A DNA stretch of 64,000 nt from Bdellovibrionales bacterium (GCA_019750295.1 JAIEOS010000117.1:1-64000), one strand, 5' to 3'. Numbered from the stretch's first letter, positions 9,360 through 18,847 are shown. Translations and numbers: made by a program. Notes: generated by a model not told the origin, from the sequence alone.

Positions 9360-9611
9360 TTAAACAAGTAGGGGATCGAGTCCACCTTTTTGATCTAGCG
9401 CCGCGAGGTCGGTGTATCCGCCAATTAATTTATCGTCGATAAAAATTTGCGGAACAGTCATCATTCCTGTGCGGTTCTTAAGTTCCGTGTAAAGCGCGGG
9501 ATCGTCGTCGACTTTGATTTCGTCGTAGCTGACATTTTTTGATTTAAAAAGAGCCTTCGCTCGATCGCAATAAGGACAGTAGGTCTTAGAATAAATCACA
9601 ACTTTAGCCAT
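9360..9611 (-). CDS. grxC: Glutaredoxin (Grx3 type)
   Basis: An 83-residue cytoplasmic thiol-disulfide oxidoreductase. Residues 4-15 hold the active site YSKTYCPYC, followed by TVPQIFIDDKLIGGYTD, the cis-proline and glutathione-binding segments. GGAG stands just upstream of the ATG. It follows the dusC-like gene by 43 bases on the same strand and is probably cotranscribed with it. The symbol is by similarity of the CPYC dithiol form. Confidence 0.93.
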   Translation of the reverse strand: MAKVVIYSKTYCPYCDRAKALFKSKNVSYDEIKVDDDPALYTELKNRTGMMTVPQIFIDDKLIGGYTDLAALDQKGGLDPLLV

Positions 9612-9654
9612 AATAGGATCTCCTTTATTATTGCTACCTTATCTCTTAGCAAAG

Positions 9655-10689
9655 TTAGAGATATTTGGGAATCATAATCTCGGGAGCTAAATCCTGAGAG
9701 TGTCCTGTGATTTCTGGAGCGAAATGATTCTCTAGAACGTCGTAGATCGGAGGTAAACTTTCGAGCTGTTTGATTTTTTGAAACAACAGTTTAGCCTCTC
9801 CATATGATTGAGCCATAATGCGAAGCTGTTGTTTCGATCGGCACACGGCCGTGCGCGGAGACAGGCGTTGCTCCGAGAGCCGCACATAACTCAAGATCAG
9901 AGTCTGCCACTGGTGCCATGGTTTTTTAGGCTGCCCTGTCTTCGCTTCCGTGGCGAGGCCGGGATTAGCAATGAGGCCTCGGCCCATCATCACATGTTTG
10001 CAACCGGAAACGTTCCGACAGCGATCGTAATCGTCTTTCGACCAAATGTCGCCATTCGCGATCACAGGTATCTTTACGGCTTCGCGCATTTGCGAAATGT
10101 ACTCCCAATGAGCGGGCGGCCGATAGCCCTCGGCTTTGGTGCGCGCATGGACGGTGAGCCAAGAGGCTCCACCACTTTCGGCGGCATTCGCAATTTCGTG
10201 AACACGTTCTTTGTTTTCAAAGCCTAAGCGCACTTTGGCCGAAACTGCGAACTGCGAAGGAACGGCTTTCCGAACCGCATTCACCACAGCCTCGACGCGT
10301 TCTGGATTTTTAAGGAGTGTGGCGCCTCCATCGTGAGAATTCACCGTCTTCGCCGGGCAGCCAAAGTTGAGATCAATACCAAAGGCGCCCAACTCGATCG
10401 CGCGTTGGGCGTTTTCTGCCATAAGGGTGACGTCGCTTCCTAAAAGTTGCACCATCACGGGCGTTCCACTCAGGGTTCGCGACTGATGGAGTAATTCTGG
10501 GCAATAGTGGTAATACACTTTCTCGGGGAGAAGTTGATGAGTGATGCGAACGAATTCCGTCGCGCAAAGGTCGACTCCTCCTTGAGCTGACACCAACTCT
10601 CTCAGAATCGGATCAACCACTCCTTCCATCGGCGCCATCAGCACCATGGGAGGGAGATTATTTTGAACAAAGTCGATCGATGATGACAT
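9655..10689 (-). CDS. dusC: tRNA-dihydrouridine(16) synthase, DusC-like
   Basis: A second Dus enzyme, clearly of the DusC branch: MAPMEGVVDPILRELV, CATEFVRITHQLLPEKV, DLNFGCPAKTVNSHDGGATL (catalytic Cys), KVRLGFENKE, VHARTKAEGYR and IPVIANGDIW follow the Escherichia coli DusC pattern segment by segment. Start placed at ATG 10689 with AAGGA immediately upstream; this overlaps the 3' end of the EVE gene by 32 bases in another frame. A longer frame reaching 10875 would lie wholly inside the EVE gene and is not believed. Likely operon: EVE, dusC, grxC. Confidence 0.9.
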   Translation of the reverse strand: MSSSIDFVQNNLPPMVLMAPMEGVVDPILRELVSAQGGVDLCATEFVRITHQLLPEKVYYHYCPELLHQSRTLSGTPVMVQLLGSDVTLMAENAQRAIELGAFGIDLNFGCPAKTVNSHDGGATLLKNPERVEAVVNAVRKAVPSQFAVSAKVRLGFENKERVHEIANAAESGGASWLTVHARTKAEGYRPPAHWEYISQMREAVKIPVIANGDIWSKDDYDRCRNVSGCKHVMMGRGLIANPGLATEAKTGQPKKPWHQWQTLILSYVRLSEQRLSPRTAVCRSKQQLRIMAQSYGEAKLLFQKIKQLESLPPIYDVLENHFAPEITGHSQDLAPEIMIPKYL

Positions 10690-11116
10690 ATTCCTTCTCA
10701 GTGACAGGTTGGATCGAAAGTCGTTGGCCTTTTCTGAGAAGAAGCATGTTTTCGAGACCTTTGGTTTCGCGGAGTCGTTCCAGAGAAATGAGCTCCTTAA
10801 ATTTTTTAACAAAAGCCACCTCCACCCCAAACCAACGGGGCTTTTCTGGCGTGGCGCTGCTGTCGAAATACTCACTCTTTTTATCGAACTGTGAGGGGTC
10901 GGGGGCTGCTTTTTTGCTCACCTTGGCGTACCCGGCGATTCCTGGCGGCGTGGCGTTAGAGTGATAAAAAAGCACAGTATCGCCGACTTGCATGTCATTC
11001 ATCATGAAATTTCGAGCCTGATAGTTGCGCACACCATCCCAGAGTGTTGTTTTTTTCTCTTTGAGGTCGTCTATGGAAAAAACATCGGGTTCGGATTTCA
11101 TTAACCAGTAGCGCAT
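10658..11116 (-). CDS. EVE-domain protein
   Basis: A 152-residue single-domain protein of the EVE/PUA-like fold (thymocyte nuclear protein 1 group): YWLMKSEPDVFSIDDL, WDGVRNYQARNFM, GDTVLFYHSN, GIAGYAKVSK and PRWFGVEVAFV are all in place. EVE domains bind modified bases in DNA or RNA. In this operon, ahead of a tRNA dihydrouridine synthase, an RNA-linked role is plausible but not shown. Confidence 0.92.
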   Translation of the reverse strand: MRYWLMKSEPDVFSIDDLKEKKTTLWDGVRNYQARNFMMNDMQVGDTVLFYHSNATPPGIAGYAKVSKKAAPDPSQFDKKSEYFDSSATPEKPRWFGVEVAFVKKFKELISLERLRETKGLENMLLLRKGQRLSIQPVTEKEYVIIDRLCSK

Positions 11117-11253
11117 GGGGCATTTTGTAAAACGAAACTGAGTGACATGTCACGCTTTGATTGACTGGTTTTCCCTCTATGAGAGAATAGGGGCGTTGAG
11201 ATAAGTTATGGGATTTCCCAAATTAATTGTCCTATGAGGACAAAGGAGAGTCT

Positions 11254-11805
11254 ATGCGTATTATAACCCTATTCGTGCTTTTGTTCGCCTTTGGTGTGAG
11301 TGAAGCGCAACAGATCGTTTTCGCTCCGGCATTTAGCTACTTTAAAGACGAAACTACTAATAAAAATAATGCTGCAGATGATTCCGAATCCAAGCGCACG
11401 ATGTTCGATATCAAATTGGCTTACCTCCACTACTCGGGTCTTTACTTAGGAGGAATTTACACAACTGGGAAAATTGGTGATGATAAGACAAGTGGTGTTG
11501 GACCCACGCTGGGATATAGCCACTACAGTGGGTTCTACGCTCTCTTCAGTTATTATCTCATGTCAAAGTACGAAGTCGATCCAAATACGTCGGGCCTTAC
11601 CTATCGTGAGCTTTCGGATGGTATGGGTGCTCAGGTCGACATCGGATGGGTGTTTCCATTGACATCAACATTTAGTATTGGTCCGCAAATCTCGTATAGG
11701 TCGATCAATTACAAAAAAGCGGAAGACGGTGCTGGTTTAGAGTTTGACTCAGATATCACGAAGTCTTCAATCAGTCCTTACGTCTCTCTTTGGTTCCAAT
11801 TTTAA
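11254..11805 (+). CDS. Putative outer-membrane beta-barrel protein
   Basis: A 183-residue protein with a signal peptide (MRIITLFVLLFAFGVSEA, cut before QQ) and alternating aromatic/polar strands typical of small beta-barrels (YLHYSGLYLGGIYTTGKIG, LGYSHYSGFYALFSYYLM), ending in VSLWFQF with a C-terminal Phe as in outer-membrane proteins. Start at 11254 is fixed by AAAGGAG at 11242-11248. The specific family is not recognised. It lies 20 bases before fumC on the same strand. Confidence 0.78.
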   Translation: MRIITLFVLLFAFGVSEAQQIVFAPAFSYFKDETTNKNNAADDSESKRTMFDIKLAYLHYSGLYLGGIYTTGKIGDDKTSGVGPTLGYSHYSGFYALFSYYLMSKYEVDPNTSGLTYRELSDGMGAQVDIGWVFPLTSTFSIGPQISYRSINYKKAEDGAGLEFDSDITKSSISPYVSLWFQF

Positions 11806-11825
11806 TTTGTTAAGGAGTAAACAGC

Positions 11826-13217
11826 ATGGCATTTCGTACAGAAAAAGATTCCATAGGTGAAATAAAAGTTCCCGCGGATAAGTATTGGGGGGCGCAAACT
11901 CAGCGATCTCTTGAGAATTTTAAAATTGGCGGGGATCGTTTTCCTCGCGAGATGATTCGCGCCTTAGGGATTCTCAAAAAATGTGCGGCCATGGCCAACT
12001 GGAAGCTCGGTTTACTTCCCGAGACCAAAGCCAAATTTATTATTTCGGCAGCCAATGAAGTCATCGAGGGGAAACTCGATGAGCATTTTCCTCTCGTCGT
12101 TTGGCAGACGGGGAGTGGGACGCAAACCAACATGAACGCCAACGAGGTGATCGCTAATCGTGCCAGTGAACTCACCACGGGCTCGGTGAAAGAACGTGTC
12201 GTTCACCCGAATGACGACGTGAACAAAGGTCAATCGTCCAATGATACATTTCCCACGGCGATGCACATCGCGGTGGTGGATCGCGTTCATCATCATCTTT
12301 TGCCCAATCTTAAAAAACTGCGCGACTCCTTTAAGAAGAAGCAGAACGAGTTTAAAGACATTATTAAAATCGGTCGCACTCACTTGATGGACGCCACTCC
12401 TTTGACGTTAGGACAGGAGTTTTCTGGGTACACGACACAATTGGATCGCAGTATCGAGCGTGTAGAGTCTTCTCTCAAAGCGGTGTTCGAGCTCGCCATT
12501 GGCGGAACTGCCGTCGGCACAGGATTAAACACTCATCCGGAATTCGCCACTCGCGTGGCCGAAGTGATTTCTAAAGAAACCGGACTTCCCTTTGTTTCTG
12601 CGCCGAACAAGTTCGAAGCGCTGGCAACTCATGATGCGCTTGTGGAGCTCAGCGGATCCTTAAAAACCGTGGCTTGTAGTTTAATGAAAATTGCGAACGA
12701 CATTCGTTGGTTGGGGAGCGGTCCACGCAGCGGTATTGCCGAGCTTATTCTCCCTGCCAATGAGCCGGGAAGTTCGATCATGCCCGGTAAAGTGAATCCC
12801 ACTCAGAGCGAAGCGATGACCATGGTGTGCGCGCAAGTGATTGGTAACGATGCGGCCGTCACTGTGGGAGGCTTACAAGGTCACTTTGAGCTGAACGTGT
12901 TTAAACCGGTGATCGTGTTTAATGTTTTAAACTCGGTGCGTTTATTAGCTGATGCGTGTTCGAGCTTTAGAGAGCACTGTGTGGATGGCATTCAGGCCAA
13001 CACACAGCAGATCGAAAAACATATGAACAATTCGTTAATGCTCGTGACGGCGCTCAATCCTCACGTCGGTTACGATAACGCCGCAAAGATTGCAAAAAAC
13101 GCTTACGAGAAAAATATTACCCTTAAAGAATCCGCCGTTCTTCTCGGATTTATGAGCAGCGAAGATTTTGATAAGTGGGTGCGTCCTCAAGATATGATCG
13201 GTCCATTAAAAGTATGA
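11826..13217 (+). CDS. fumC: Fumarate hydratase class II
   Basis: Interconverts fumarate and malate in the TCA cycle, as an iron-independent homotetramer. The 463-residue length is standard. Signatures: [39 protein letters not shown] and [15 protein letters not shown], the fumarase/aspartase loop with the catalytic Ser. GGAG lies before the ATG. The last codon overlaps the start of the LOG-family gene (ATGA). Confidence 0.96.
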   Translation: MAFRTEKDSIGEIKVPADKYWGAQTQRSLENFKIGGDRFPREMIRALGILKKCAAMANWKLGLLPETKAKFIISAANEVIEGKLDEHFPLVVWQTGSGTQTNMNANEVIANRASELTTGSVKERVVHPNDDVNKGQSSNDTFPTAMHIAVVDRVHHHLLPNLKKLRDSFKKKQNEFKDIIKIGRTHLMDATPLTLGQEFSGYTTQLDRSIERVESSLKAVFELAIGGTAVGTGLNTHPEFATRVAEVISKETGLPFVSAPNKFEALATHDALVELSGSLKTVACSLMKIANDIRWLGSGPRSGIAELILPANEPGSSIMPGKVNPTQSEAMTMVCAQVIGNDAAVTVGGLQGHFELNVFKPVIVFNVLNSVRLLADACSSFREHCVDGIQANTQQIEKHMNNSLMLVTALNPHVGYDNAAKIAKNAYEKNITLKESAVLLGFMSSEDFDKWVRPQDMIGPLKV

Positions 13218-13759
13218 GAATTTGCATTTTTTGTAGCTCCAAACTCAATTTTGTTGAGGAGCTTGTCCGAACTTCAAAAGAGTTTGCCCTTTGGATGGCA
13301 AGCCGCAGGCACACTCTTGTTTACGGCGGAGCCACTGTCGGAATGATGGGTCTTCTTGCTGATGGCGTGCTTGAAGGCGGCGGGGAAGTGGTAGGGGTAA
13401 TCCCCCGGGCGATGTTTGCCGCCGAAGTTCCGCATCGTAAAATTCAAACACTCCTGGAAGTCGAAGACTTGATGGAGCGTAAAAAGGAAATGATCAAACG
13501 CAGTGATGTGTTTGTGATCCTGCCGGGCGGAGTAGGGACTCTCGATGAACTTCTCGAGGTGATCACTTGGAAATCCATCGGTCTCATTACCCATCCGATT
13601 GTCATTTTGAATATTGACGGCTTTTGGAATTCTTTCTTTTCAATGATGAGCGATCTAAAAAATAAAAAAGTTTTAGATGAAAATCTTTTGGAGAGTTATT
13701 CCGTCGTCAATTCCTATTCCGAATTAAAAATACATTTAGAAGGTCTCAATGTTAGTTGA
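13214..13759 (+). CDS. LOG-family protein (TIGR00730 type)
   Basis: A 181-residue Rossmann-like protein of the LOG/lysine-decarboxylase-like family. It has [21 protein letters not shown] and the hallmark [13 protein letters not shown]. Characterised members release free cytokinin or act as nucleoside 5'-monophosphate phosphoribohydrolases. Start ATG at 13214 overlaps the fumC stop by four bases, and its end overlaps the next gene by 11, so all three are translated as a unit. Confidence 0.88.
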   Translation: MRICIFCSSKLNFVEELVRTSKEFALWMASRRHTLVYGGATVGMMGLLADGVLEGGGEVVGVIPRAMFAAEVPHRKIQTLLEVEDLMERKKEMIKRSDVFVILPGGVGTLDELLEVITWKSIGLITHPIVILNIDGFWNSFFSMMSDLKNKKVLDENLLESYSVVNSYSELKIHLEGLNVS

Positions 13760-14621
13760 TCCTCGACTTGATTGGCTTAAAAACGAATATATTCAACCCT
13801 ACGTTTACGTGCGGGAGGACAATCGAATCTCTAAGCCGGGCTCACACTCGCCACTGGATTGGTTCGAAGGGAAAAAGCCCGTTTTTATTAATCCCTTGTG
13901 GATGAAAGAGGTTGAGTTTGGGAATCAAATTTTAGCTCTTGAAGGTCAGGCCTTCGGACCGAGCAATTTGGCGATGCCTCGTTGGGTGTTTTATGACTGT
14001 GCCATCACTCCGGGATTTGTGGCGGGTTTTGCCATTCGTAATTCTGCGATTCCCAATGAGCTGCGATCGCATTTTGGATACGCGGAGGGAAAGCATGAGT
14101 GGACCCCGCTGAGCTTGTTTATCATTATTCCGACCATGTCTCCGGACGAAGAGTGGTGTGCCCATAATTTATGTACGGTGAATTCTTTTTTGCCTAAAGA
14201 TAAACAGTTTTATGGACTCGGATTTTTGTCCAAAGCCTTTGGTCTCTGGTACGCCAATGTGAATATCTTGGTGGGGTTCACGCAATGGGCGAATGCAGCG
14301 ATGAAGTTGCATTCTTACTACGGGCCGTTTGAGATCCTCACGGCGTACACACCGATTCATTCCTATTCGCGAACCCTCACCTATCGGGTGAAGTTGGAAT
14401 CCTCGCAGTGGGGGAATTTTTTATCTAAAAAACCGATCGCCGACTTTGATACACGCTTTAAGGCCAGCGGCTTAAAAGTGCATCCTAAAGATGATTCTAG
14501 CCTTAGGGACATACAATCCCGATTAGAGCGAAAAGAGGGGCCTTACTTCCTGAATCCCCATGAAGTTTTGACAAAAAACCTAGGCGAACCATTAAGTTTG
14601 TACCAACCGACGTCGATTTAA
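13749..14621 (+). CDS. Conserved-looking protein of unknown function
   Basis: A 290-residue protein that I do not recognise. It is rich in aromatic residues (RWVFYDCAITPGFVAGFA, FGLWYANVNILVGFTQW) and has no signal peptide or clear membrane segment. The ATG lies inside the end of the LOG gene (11-base overlap), so it is coupled to it. An acetoacetate-decarboxylase-like beta fold was considered but no diagnostic lysine motif was found. Codon use matches its neighbours. Confidence 0.75.
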   Translation: MLVDPRLDWLKNEYIQPYVYVREDNRISKPGSHSPLDWFEGKKPVFINPLWMKEVEFGNQILALEGQAFGPSNLAMPRWVFYDCAITPGFVAGFAIRNSAIPNELRSHFGYAEGKHEWTPLSLFIIIPTMSPDEEWCAHNLCTVNSFLPKDKQFYGLGFLSKAFGLWYANVNILVGFTQWANAAMKLHSYYGPFEILTAYTPIHSYSRTLTYRVKLESSQWGNFLSKKPIADFDTRFKASGLKVHPKDDSSLRDIQSRLERKEGPYFLNPHEVLTKNLGEPLSLYQPTSI

Positions 14622-14640
14622 GGTATATTGGTCTTCACCT

Positions 14641-15051
14641 ATGAATGAATCTCTACCTGCTGTTGCTAAAAGTGTTTACATCGAATGTAAGAAGTGCGGA
14701 ACGGAACGATATTTTAAAGTGATCGCGCACACCAGTTCCGAGACTGCAAAAGTGAAATGTGAAGTGTGTGGATCACAGAAGAGTTATCGAGTGTCCGAGA
14801 AAAAACCGAAAGCAACAAAACCACGTGCAGCAAAATCCACAACTCCTAAATCATCCTCCACCTGGATTACGCTCAAAGAAAACCGTGGGGAAGGCTCCGC
14901 AAAGTCTTACTCTGTCAAAGCCACTTTCGCGTCTGACGAATCGCTGATGCATCCTAAGTTTGGATTGGGCTTTGTGATTAAAGCTCATCCGTCTAAAATC
15001 GAAGTTCTATTTGCCGAAGGGGTAAAAGAACTCATCCATGCACGAGTTTAG
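14641..15051 (+). CDS. Zinc-ribbon protein with UvrD-tail-like C-terminus
   Basis: A 136-residue protein. Residues 14-45 hold two CxxC knuckles (CKKCGTERYF, CEVCGSQKSY), a zinc ribbon. A basic Ala/Lys/Pro linker follows. The C-terminus (SLMHPKFGLGFVIKAHPSKIEVLF, residues about 101-126) has the H-x-x-FG-x-G-x-V pattern of the small Tudor-like domain that ends UvrD/PcrA helicases and binds RNA polymerase. This suggests a transcription-linked or nucleic-acid role, by inference only. It overlaps the TauE gene by 14 bases. Confidence 0.75.
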   Translation: MNESLPAVAKSVYIECKKCGTERYFKVIAHTSSETAKVKCEVCGSQKSYRVSEKKPKATKPRAAKSTTPKSSSTWITLKENRGEGSAKSYSVKATFASDESLMHPKFGLGFVIKAHPSKIEVLFAEGVKELIHARV

Positions 15052-15838
15052 TTACCTTCCTCCCGAAATCTTTATTTATTGTTTTGTCCTGGGCCTACTC
15101 ATTGGCCTTGTGACGTCCACTCTTGGAATTGGCGGCGGAATTTTTATGGTTCCTCTGCTGCCGGTCATTTTTAAAATGACTCTTCACGAAGCCGTGGCCA
15201 CAAGTCTTTTTACGATCTTTTTAGTCACCTTATTCAATACGTTTATATTCCATCGGCAAAAAGCGGTGAGGTGGCCTGTGGGATTGTGGCTAGGCGTCCC
15301 CGCATCGGTGGTGGCTTTTTTTATTCCTACGATCGCGGTACGGCTCCCGGAAGTCGCAATCCAGTCCGTGTTGGTGGTGGCCCTTTTCGCGATGTCGGTG
15401 GTGACGTATCACAAGCGACGCGCTCTGACTCAAGGGGCGCTTCACGATTTGGATCGTCGGAGTAAAATAAGGTGTGTGGGCTTAGGATCTGTCGTGGGGG
15501 CTTTGTCGGGACTTTCGGGACTGGGGGGCGGTTTGTTTTTCGGACCCTTTTTAATCTCTCAAAGGCTCGTTTTAGCCCAGCAGCTTACGCCTACGATCAA
15601 TCTCACGGCGATGCTCACCACGGTGATGGGGACCGTGGGTTATCTCATCATGGGATTTCGAGGCACGGGTTATATTCACTTTCCGTTGGCTTTTGCGCTT
15701 TTCATTGTGGCCAGTCTCAGCGGAGTTTATTTTAAAAAATTACAACCCATGATTCCCGTGCAATGGAAGGCGACCATCATTGCCGCCGTTCTATTGGTGA
15801 TGGCGGCCAATGTGTTGATCAAAGCTCAACTCCACTGA
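15038..15838 (+). CDS. TauE/SafE-family membrane permease
   Basis: A 266-residue inner-membrane protein with about eight hydrophobic segments. Both halves carry the family repeat signature: GLVTSTLGIGGGIFMVPLLP and ALSGLSGLGGGLFFGPFL. The family moves sulfite, sulfonates or related organic anions; the substrate here is not shown by context. The start ATG at 15038 sits inside the end of the zinc-ribbon gene. Confidence 0.88.
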   Translation: MHEFSYLPPEIFIYCFVLGLLIGLVTSTLGIGGGIFMVPLLPVIFKMTLHEAVATSLFTIFLVTLFNTFIFHRQKAVRWPVGLWLGVPASVVAFFIPTIAVRLPEVAIQSVLVVALFAMSVVTYHKRRALTQGALHDLDRRSKIRCVGLGSVVGALSGLSGLGGGLFFGPFLISQRLVLAQQLTPTINLTAMLTTVMGTVGYLIMGFRGTGYIHFPLAFALFIVASLSGVYFKKLQPMIPVQWKATIIAAVLLVMAANVLIKAQLH

Positions 15839-15880
15839 CAACTTCCCTTTGTCGTTTTTGTTTGTTACATAATACTTTAT

Positions 15881-16207
15881 ATGAAACTGCAAAGCCGTCT
15901 CGAAGATAAAATTCAAAAGCAACTCAATCCATCCCACTGGGACATCGAGAATGAAAGCGCAAATCATGGAGCGCGTTTGGGTGGGGAAAGTCACTTTAAA
16001 GTGTTGATTGTATCTCCCAACTTTGAGGGGAAGTCGCGGCTGCAACGTCAGCGGGACGTCCACAGTTTGTTCGCTGAGGAACTGGCGAGTGGCATTCATG
16101 CTCTCTCACTGCGGTTACTCACGCCGCAAGAGTGGCAGGATTCGGGCGCAGAGAGCTTTGTGAGCCCCAACTGTCAGTCGAAGCCGGTACTCCCTAAAGT
16201 CAAATAA
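15881..16207 (+). CDS. BolA-family protein
   Basis: A 108-residue protein with the BolA fold: GESHFKVLIVSPNFEGKSRLQ, then RDVHSLFAEELASGIHALSLRLLTPQEW. The conserved His in SHFKV and in GIHAL are present. BolA proteins pair with monothiol glutaredoxins to handle iron-sulfur clusters; the glutaredoxin in this window is the CPYC type, not the monothiol partner. The last ~18 residues are a variable tail. Confidence 0.9.
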   Translation: MKLQSRLEDKIQKQLNPSHWDIENESANHGARLGGESHFKVLIVSPNFEGKSRLQRQRDVHSLFAEELASGIHALSLRLLTPQEWQDSGAESFVSPNCQSKPVLPKVK

Positions 16208-16264
16208 CCTCGCTCGTCCAATGGCGCGTGAGGTCCTTCGCTTTCGCTCAGAATCACATAAAAA

Positions 16265-16489
16265 TTAGTCGTTAGAGAGCTCGTTGATCTGTTTTTTGAG
16301 TTTTTCGAGAAGATCTATGGTGTCCTTTTGCATCTCCGTGGGAGATTGATCTTGCTCCTCGGAGGGACTATTGGTAATTTTGTCCCACTCATCTATGGCT
16401 AAATCGAGCTCCTTAAGAGTATCTCCCAATCGTGATTTCGATGGGGGTCTGGAGCTTGGTGATGGCGTGCCGGTGGTCTTTGATGTCAT
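16265..16489 (-). CDS. Small hypothetical protein
   Basis: A 74-residue hydrophilic frame: a Ser/Pro/Thr-rich N-terminus, then two amphipathic helical stretches (LKELDLAIDEWDKI, IDLLEKLKKQINEL) that could form a coiled coil. Its ribosome binding site is weak (AGGAT 12 bases upstream). No family is recognised, and it fills an otherwise empty gap between bolA and ettA. Confidence 0.5.
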   Translation of the reverse strand: MTSKTTGTPSPSSRPPSKSRLGDTLKELDLAIDEWDKITNSPSEEQDQSPTEMQKDTIDLLEKLKKQINELSND

Positions 16490-16563
16490 AAGGATTAAAA
16501 ATCCTAAGAATCATTGAGCGAAATTGCAATGAAATTTGTTAATTTTTTTTCTGGAGGACGATA

Positions 16564-18244
16564 ATGGCTGAAGAAATTATTTATACGATGAAAGGTGTGT
16601 CTAAAGTTTACCCACCTAGCAAATATGTTCTCAAAGATATTTACTTATCCTACTTTTACGGCGCCAAGATTGGTGTGCTCGGTTTGAACGGAAGTGGAAA
16701 ATCAAGTTTGCTCAACATCATGGCAGGGAAAGACGAAAACTTCATCGGTGAAGCGTTTCCTGCTCGCGCCTATAAACTCGGATATCTCGAGCAAGAGCCG
16801 AATCTCGATCCCGAAAAAACTGCGAAAGATGTGGTGATGGAAGGCGCCGGCGATGTTGCACGACACCTCAAAGAGTTCAACGACATCAGCACGCAGTTGT
16901 GCGACGAGAATTTAGATCCCGATAAAATGGAAAAGCTCATCGAGAAGCAAGGTGCAATTCAAGAGAAGATCGAAGCTGCTGACGGCTGGGAGCTCGACAA
17001 CAAGATCGAGCAGGCGATGGATGCACTTCGCTGTCCTCCGGGAGATTCTTTGATTAAGAATCTTTCGGGAGGGGAAAAGCGTCGCGTGGCGCTTTGCCGT
17101 TTGCTTTTGTCGAATCCCGACATTCTTCTCCTCGACGAACCGACCAACCACATGGATGCCGAAACGGTGTCGTGGCTTGAGCATTTCCTCCACACTTTCC
17201 CCGGTACGGTCATCGCCGTGACCCACGATCGCTACTTCTTGGATAATGTTGCCGGATGGATTTTAGAGCTCGATCGGGGAGAGGGCATTCCGTGGAAGGG
17301 CAATTACTCCTCCTGGTTAGATCAAAAAGATAAGCGCCAGGCCCAAGAGCAGCGCGAAGAGACCAAGAAGATGAAGACGCTGGAGCGCGAGCTCGACTGG
17401 ATTCGTATGTCTCCGAAGGCCCGCCAAGCCAAGTCAAAGGCGCGAATCTCGGCTTACGAGAATTTAGCCAAAGAGGCGTCTCCCGAGAGAATTCAAGAGA
17501 TGCAGATCTACATCCCACCAGGTCCTCGTTTGGGGGGATTCTGTCATCGAAGCTAAGAACATTTCTAAGGCCGCAGGCGACCGCTTGCTTATCGATAACT
17601 TAAGTTTTTCTGTCCCTCGCGGAGCTATCGTGGGAATCATTGGTCCGAACGGTGCGGGGAAAACCACACTGTTTAAGATGATTACTGGTAAAGAGAAGCC
17701 TGACAGTGGAGAGATGGTGATCGGCTCTACCGTAAAGCTCGCTTACGTCGATCAGGAGCGTGCCACTCTCGATCCGAACAAATCCATCTGGGAAGAGATT
17801 TCGGGCGGCCACGACCTGATTAAGGTCGGTTCCCGCGAAATGAACTCCAGACAGTATGTTTCGCGCTTTAACTTTAATGGCACAGACCAGCAGAAAAAGG
17901 TCGGAACTCTTTCGGGCGGAGAGCGAAATCGCGTGAATATGGCGAAACTCCTCCTCGAGGGCGCTAACGTCCTACTTCTGGATGAGCCGACAAACGATCT
18001 CGACGTCAATACCATGCGAGCCCTTGAAGAAGCGCTCTTGGAATTCGGTGGTTGCGCTCTGATCATTTCGCATGACCGATGGTTCTTAGATCGCGTCTGC
18101 TCTCATATACTCGCATTTGAGGGGGATAGTACGGTGCAATTCTACTCTGGAAACTACTCCGAGTGGGAAGAGGAATACAAGAAACGCATGGGGATTGAGA
18201 CTCTTACTCCCAAGCGGATCAAGTACAGAAAATTTAAAAATTAG
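16564..18244 (+). pseudogene. ettA: Energy-dependent translational throttle EttA (ABC-F), frameshifted
   Basis: ABC-F ATPase that binds the ribosomal E site. Frame one (16564-17556) carries the first ATPase (GLNGSGKSS, LSGGEKRRVAL, DEPTNHMDAE) and the arm/linker; a second frame from about 17538 to 18244 carries the second ATPase (GPNGAGKTT, LSGGERNRV, DEPTNDLDV). The join falls in a run of six G at 17532-17537. Removing one G restores GPRLGDSVIEAKNISK and a 559-residue protein, the normal EttA length. As written, translation ends at 17556. All motifs on both sides are intact, so this is a very recent mutation, a sequencing error in the homopolymer, or a +1 frameshift site. Good AGG site before the ATG. 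Confidence 0.9.
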
Positions 18245-18253
18245 GCAAAATTA

Positions 18254-18279
18254 GGCGTTTTTCCGCTCGGAAAAACGCC
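18254..18279 (+). terminator. Twelve-base-pair hairpin after ettA
   Basis: Perfect arms GGCGTTTTTCCG and CGGAAAAACGCC around a two-base centre, ten bases after the ettA stop. Only a short TTTCTC follows, so it is a weak intrinsic terminator. Further pairing is possible between GAGGGGAAA (18287-18295) and TTTCCCCTC (about 18344-18352). Confidence 0.5.
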
Positions 18280-18472
18280 GTTTCTCGAGGGGAAATACCC
18301 TCAAAATCCCGCAAAACCGAGATTTCCCGAATGGAAAACGGAGTTTCCCCTCTAATAAAAGTGGGATTGAATTGTTTTTTTTCTATTGACTCGAAGACTG
18401 TACCTATAACAACGTAGATGTGTGAGGGGGATGAAGCCCTTCGCAAAAACGTAATTACGGAGGAAACACCTA

Positions 18473-18814
18473 ATGGCAAAGAAGAAAAAAGCTGCTAAAA
18501 AAGCTAAAACTGTAAAGAAAGCCGCGAAGAAAACTGCTGCTCCTAAAAAAGCAAAAACAAAAAGAAAGCCGAACGCGAGCTTCATGAAGCCGTTGACACC
18601 AAGTGCTGATCTTGCAGCTGTTGTTGGCACTAAAGCTATTCCTAGAACTGAAGTTGTTAAAAAACTTTGGGCTTACATCCACAAGCATGATCTTCAAGAC
18701 AAGAAAAACAGAAGAAACATCAACGCTGATGCACCTCTTAAAAAAGTATTCGGTGGTCGTGGAACAGTTTCTATGTTCGAAATGACTAAATACATCAGCA
18801 AACACCTTAAGTAA
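18473..18814 (+). CDS. SWIB-domain protein with histone-H1-like tail
   Basis: A 113-residue DNA-associated protein. Residues 1-34 are a Lys/Ala tail (KKKKAAKKAKTVKKAAKK) like bacterial histone-H1 homologues. Residues about 38-113 form a SWIB/MDM2 domain: FMKPLTPSADLAAVVG, EVVKKLWAYIHKHDLQD, then the MFEMTKYISKHL end. In Chlamydia, SWIB domains occur alone and fused to topoisomerase I. Likely a nucleoid or chromatin protein. GGAGG at 18461-18465 gives a strong site; A-rich codons suggest high expression. Confidence 0.9.
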   Translation: MAKKKKAAKKAKTVKKAAKKTAAPKKAKTKRKPNASFMKPLTPSADLAAVVGTKAIPRTEVVKKLWAYIHKHDLQDKKNRRNINADAPLKKVFGGRGTVSMFEMTKYISKHLK

Positions 18815-18847
18815 TCTCAAGGTTAAGCAGACTGTATGTCGATAGGG

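Noticed and set aside
9655-10875. Long 406-codon form of the dusC-like gene
   Set aside because: The extra 62 codons lie inside the EVE gene in another frame and lack family similarity.
13749-14621. Acetoacetate decarboxylase call
   Set aside because: Only a general beta-rich, aromatic look; no catalytic lysine motif could be pointed to.
18386-18410. Promoter for the SWIB gene (TTGACT and TATAAC)
   Set aside because: Spacing is 13 bases, too short for a normal sigma-70 promoter.
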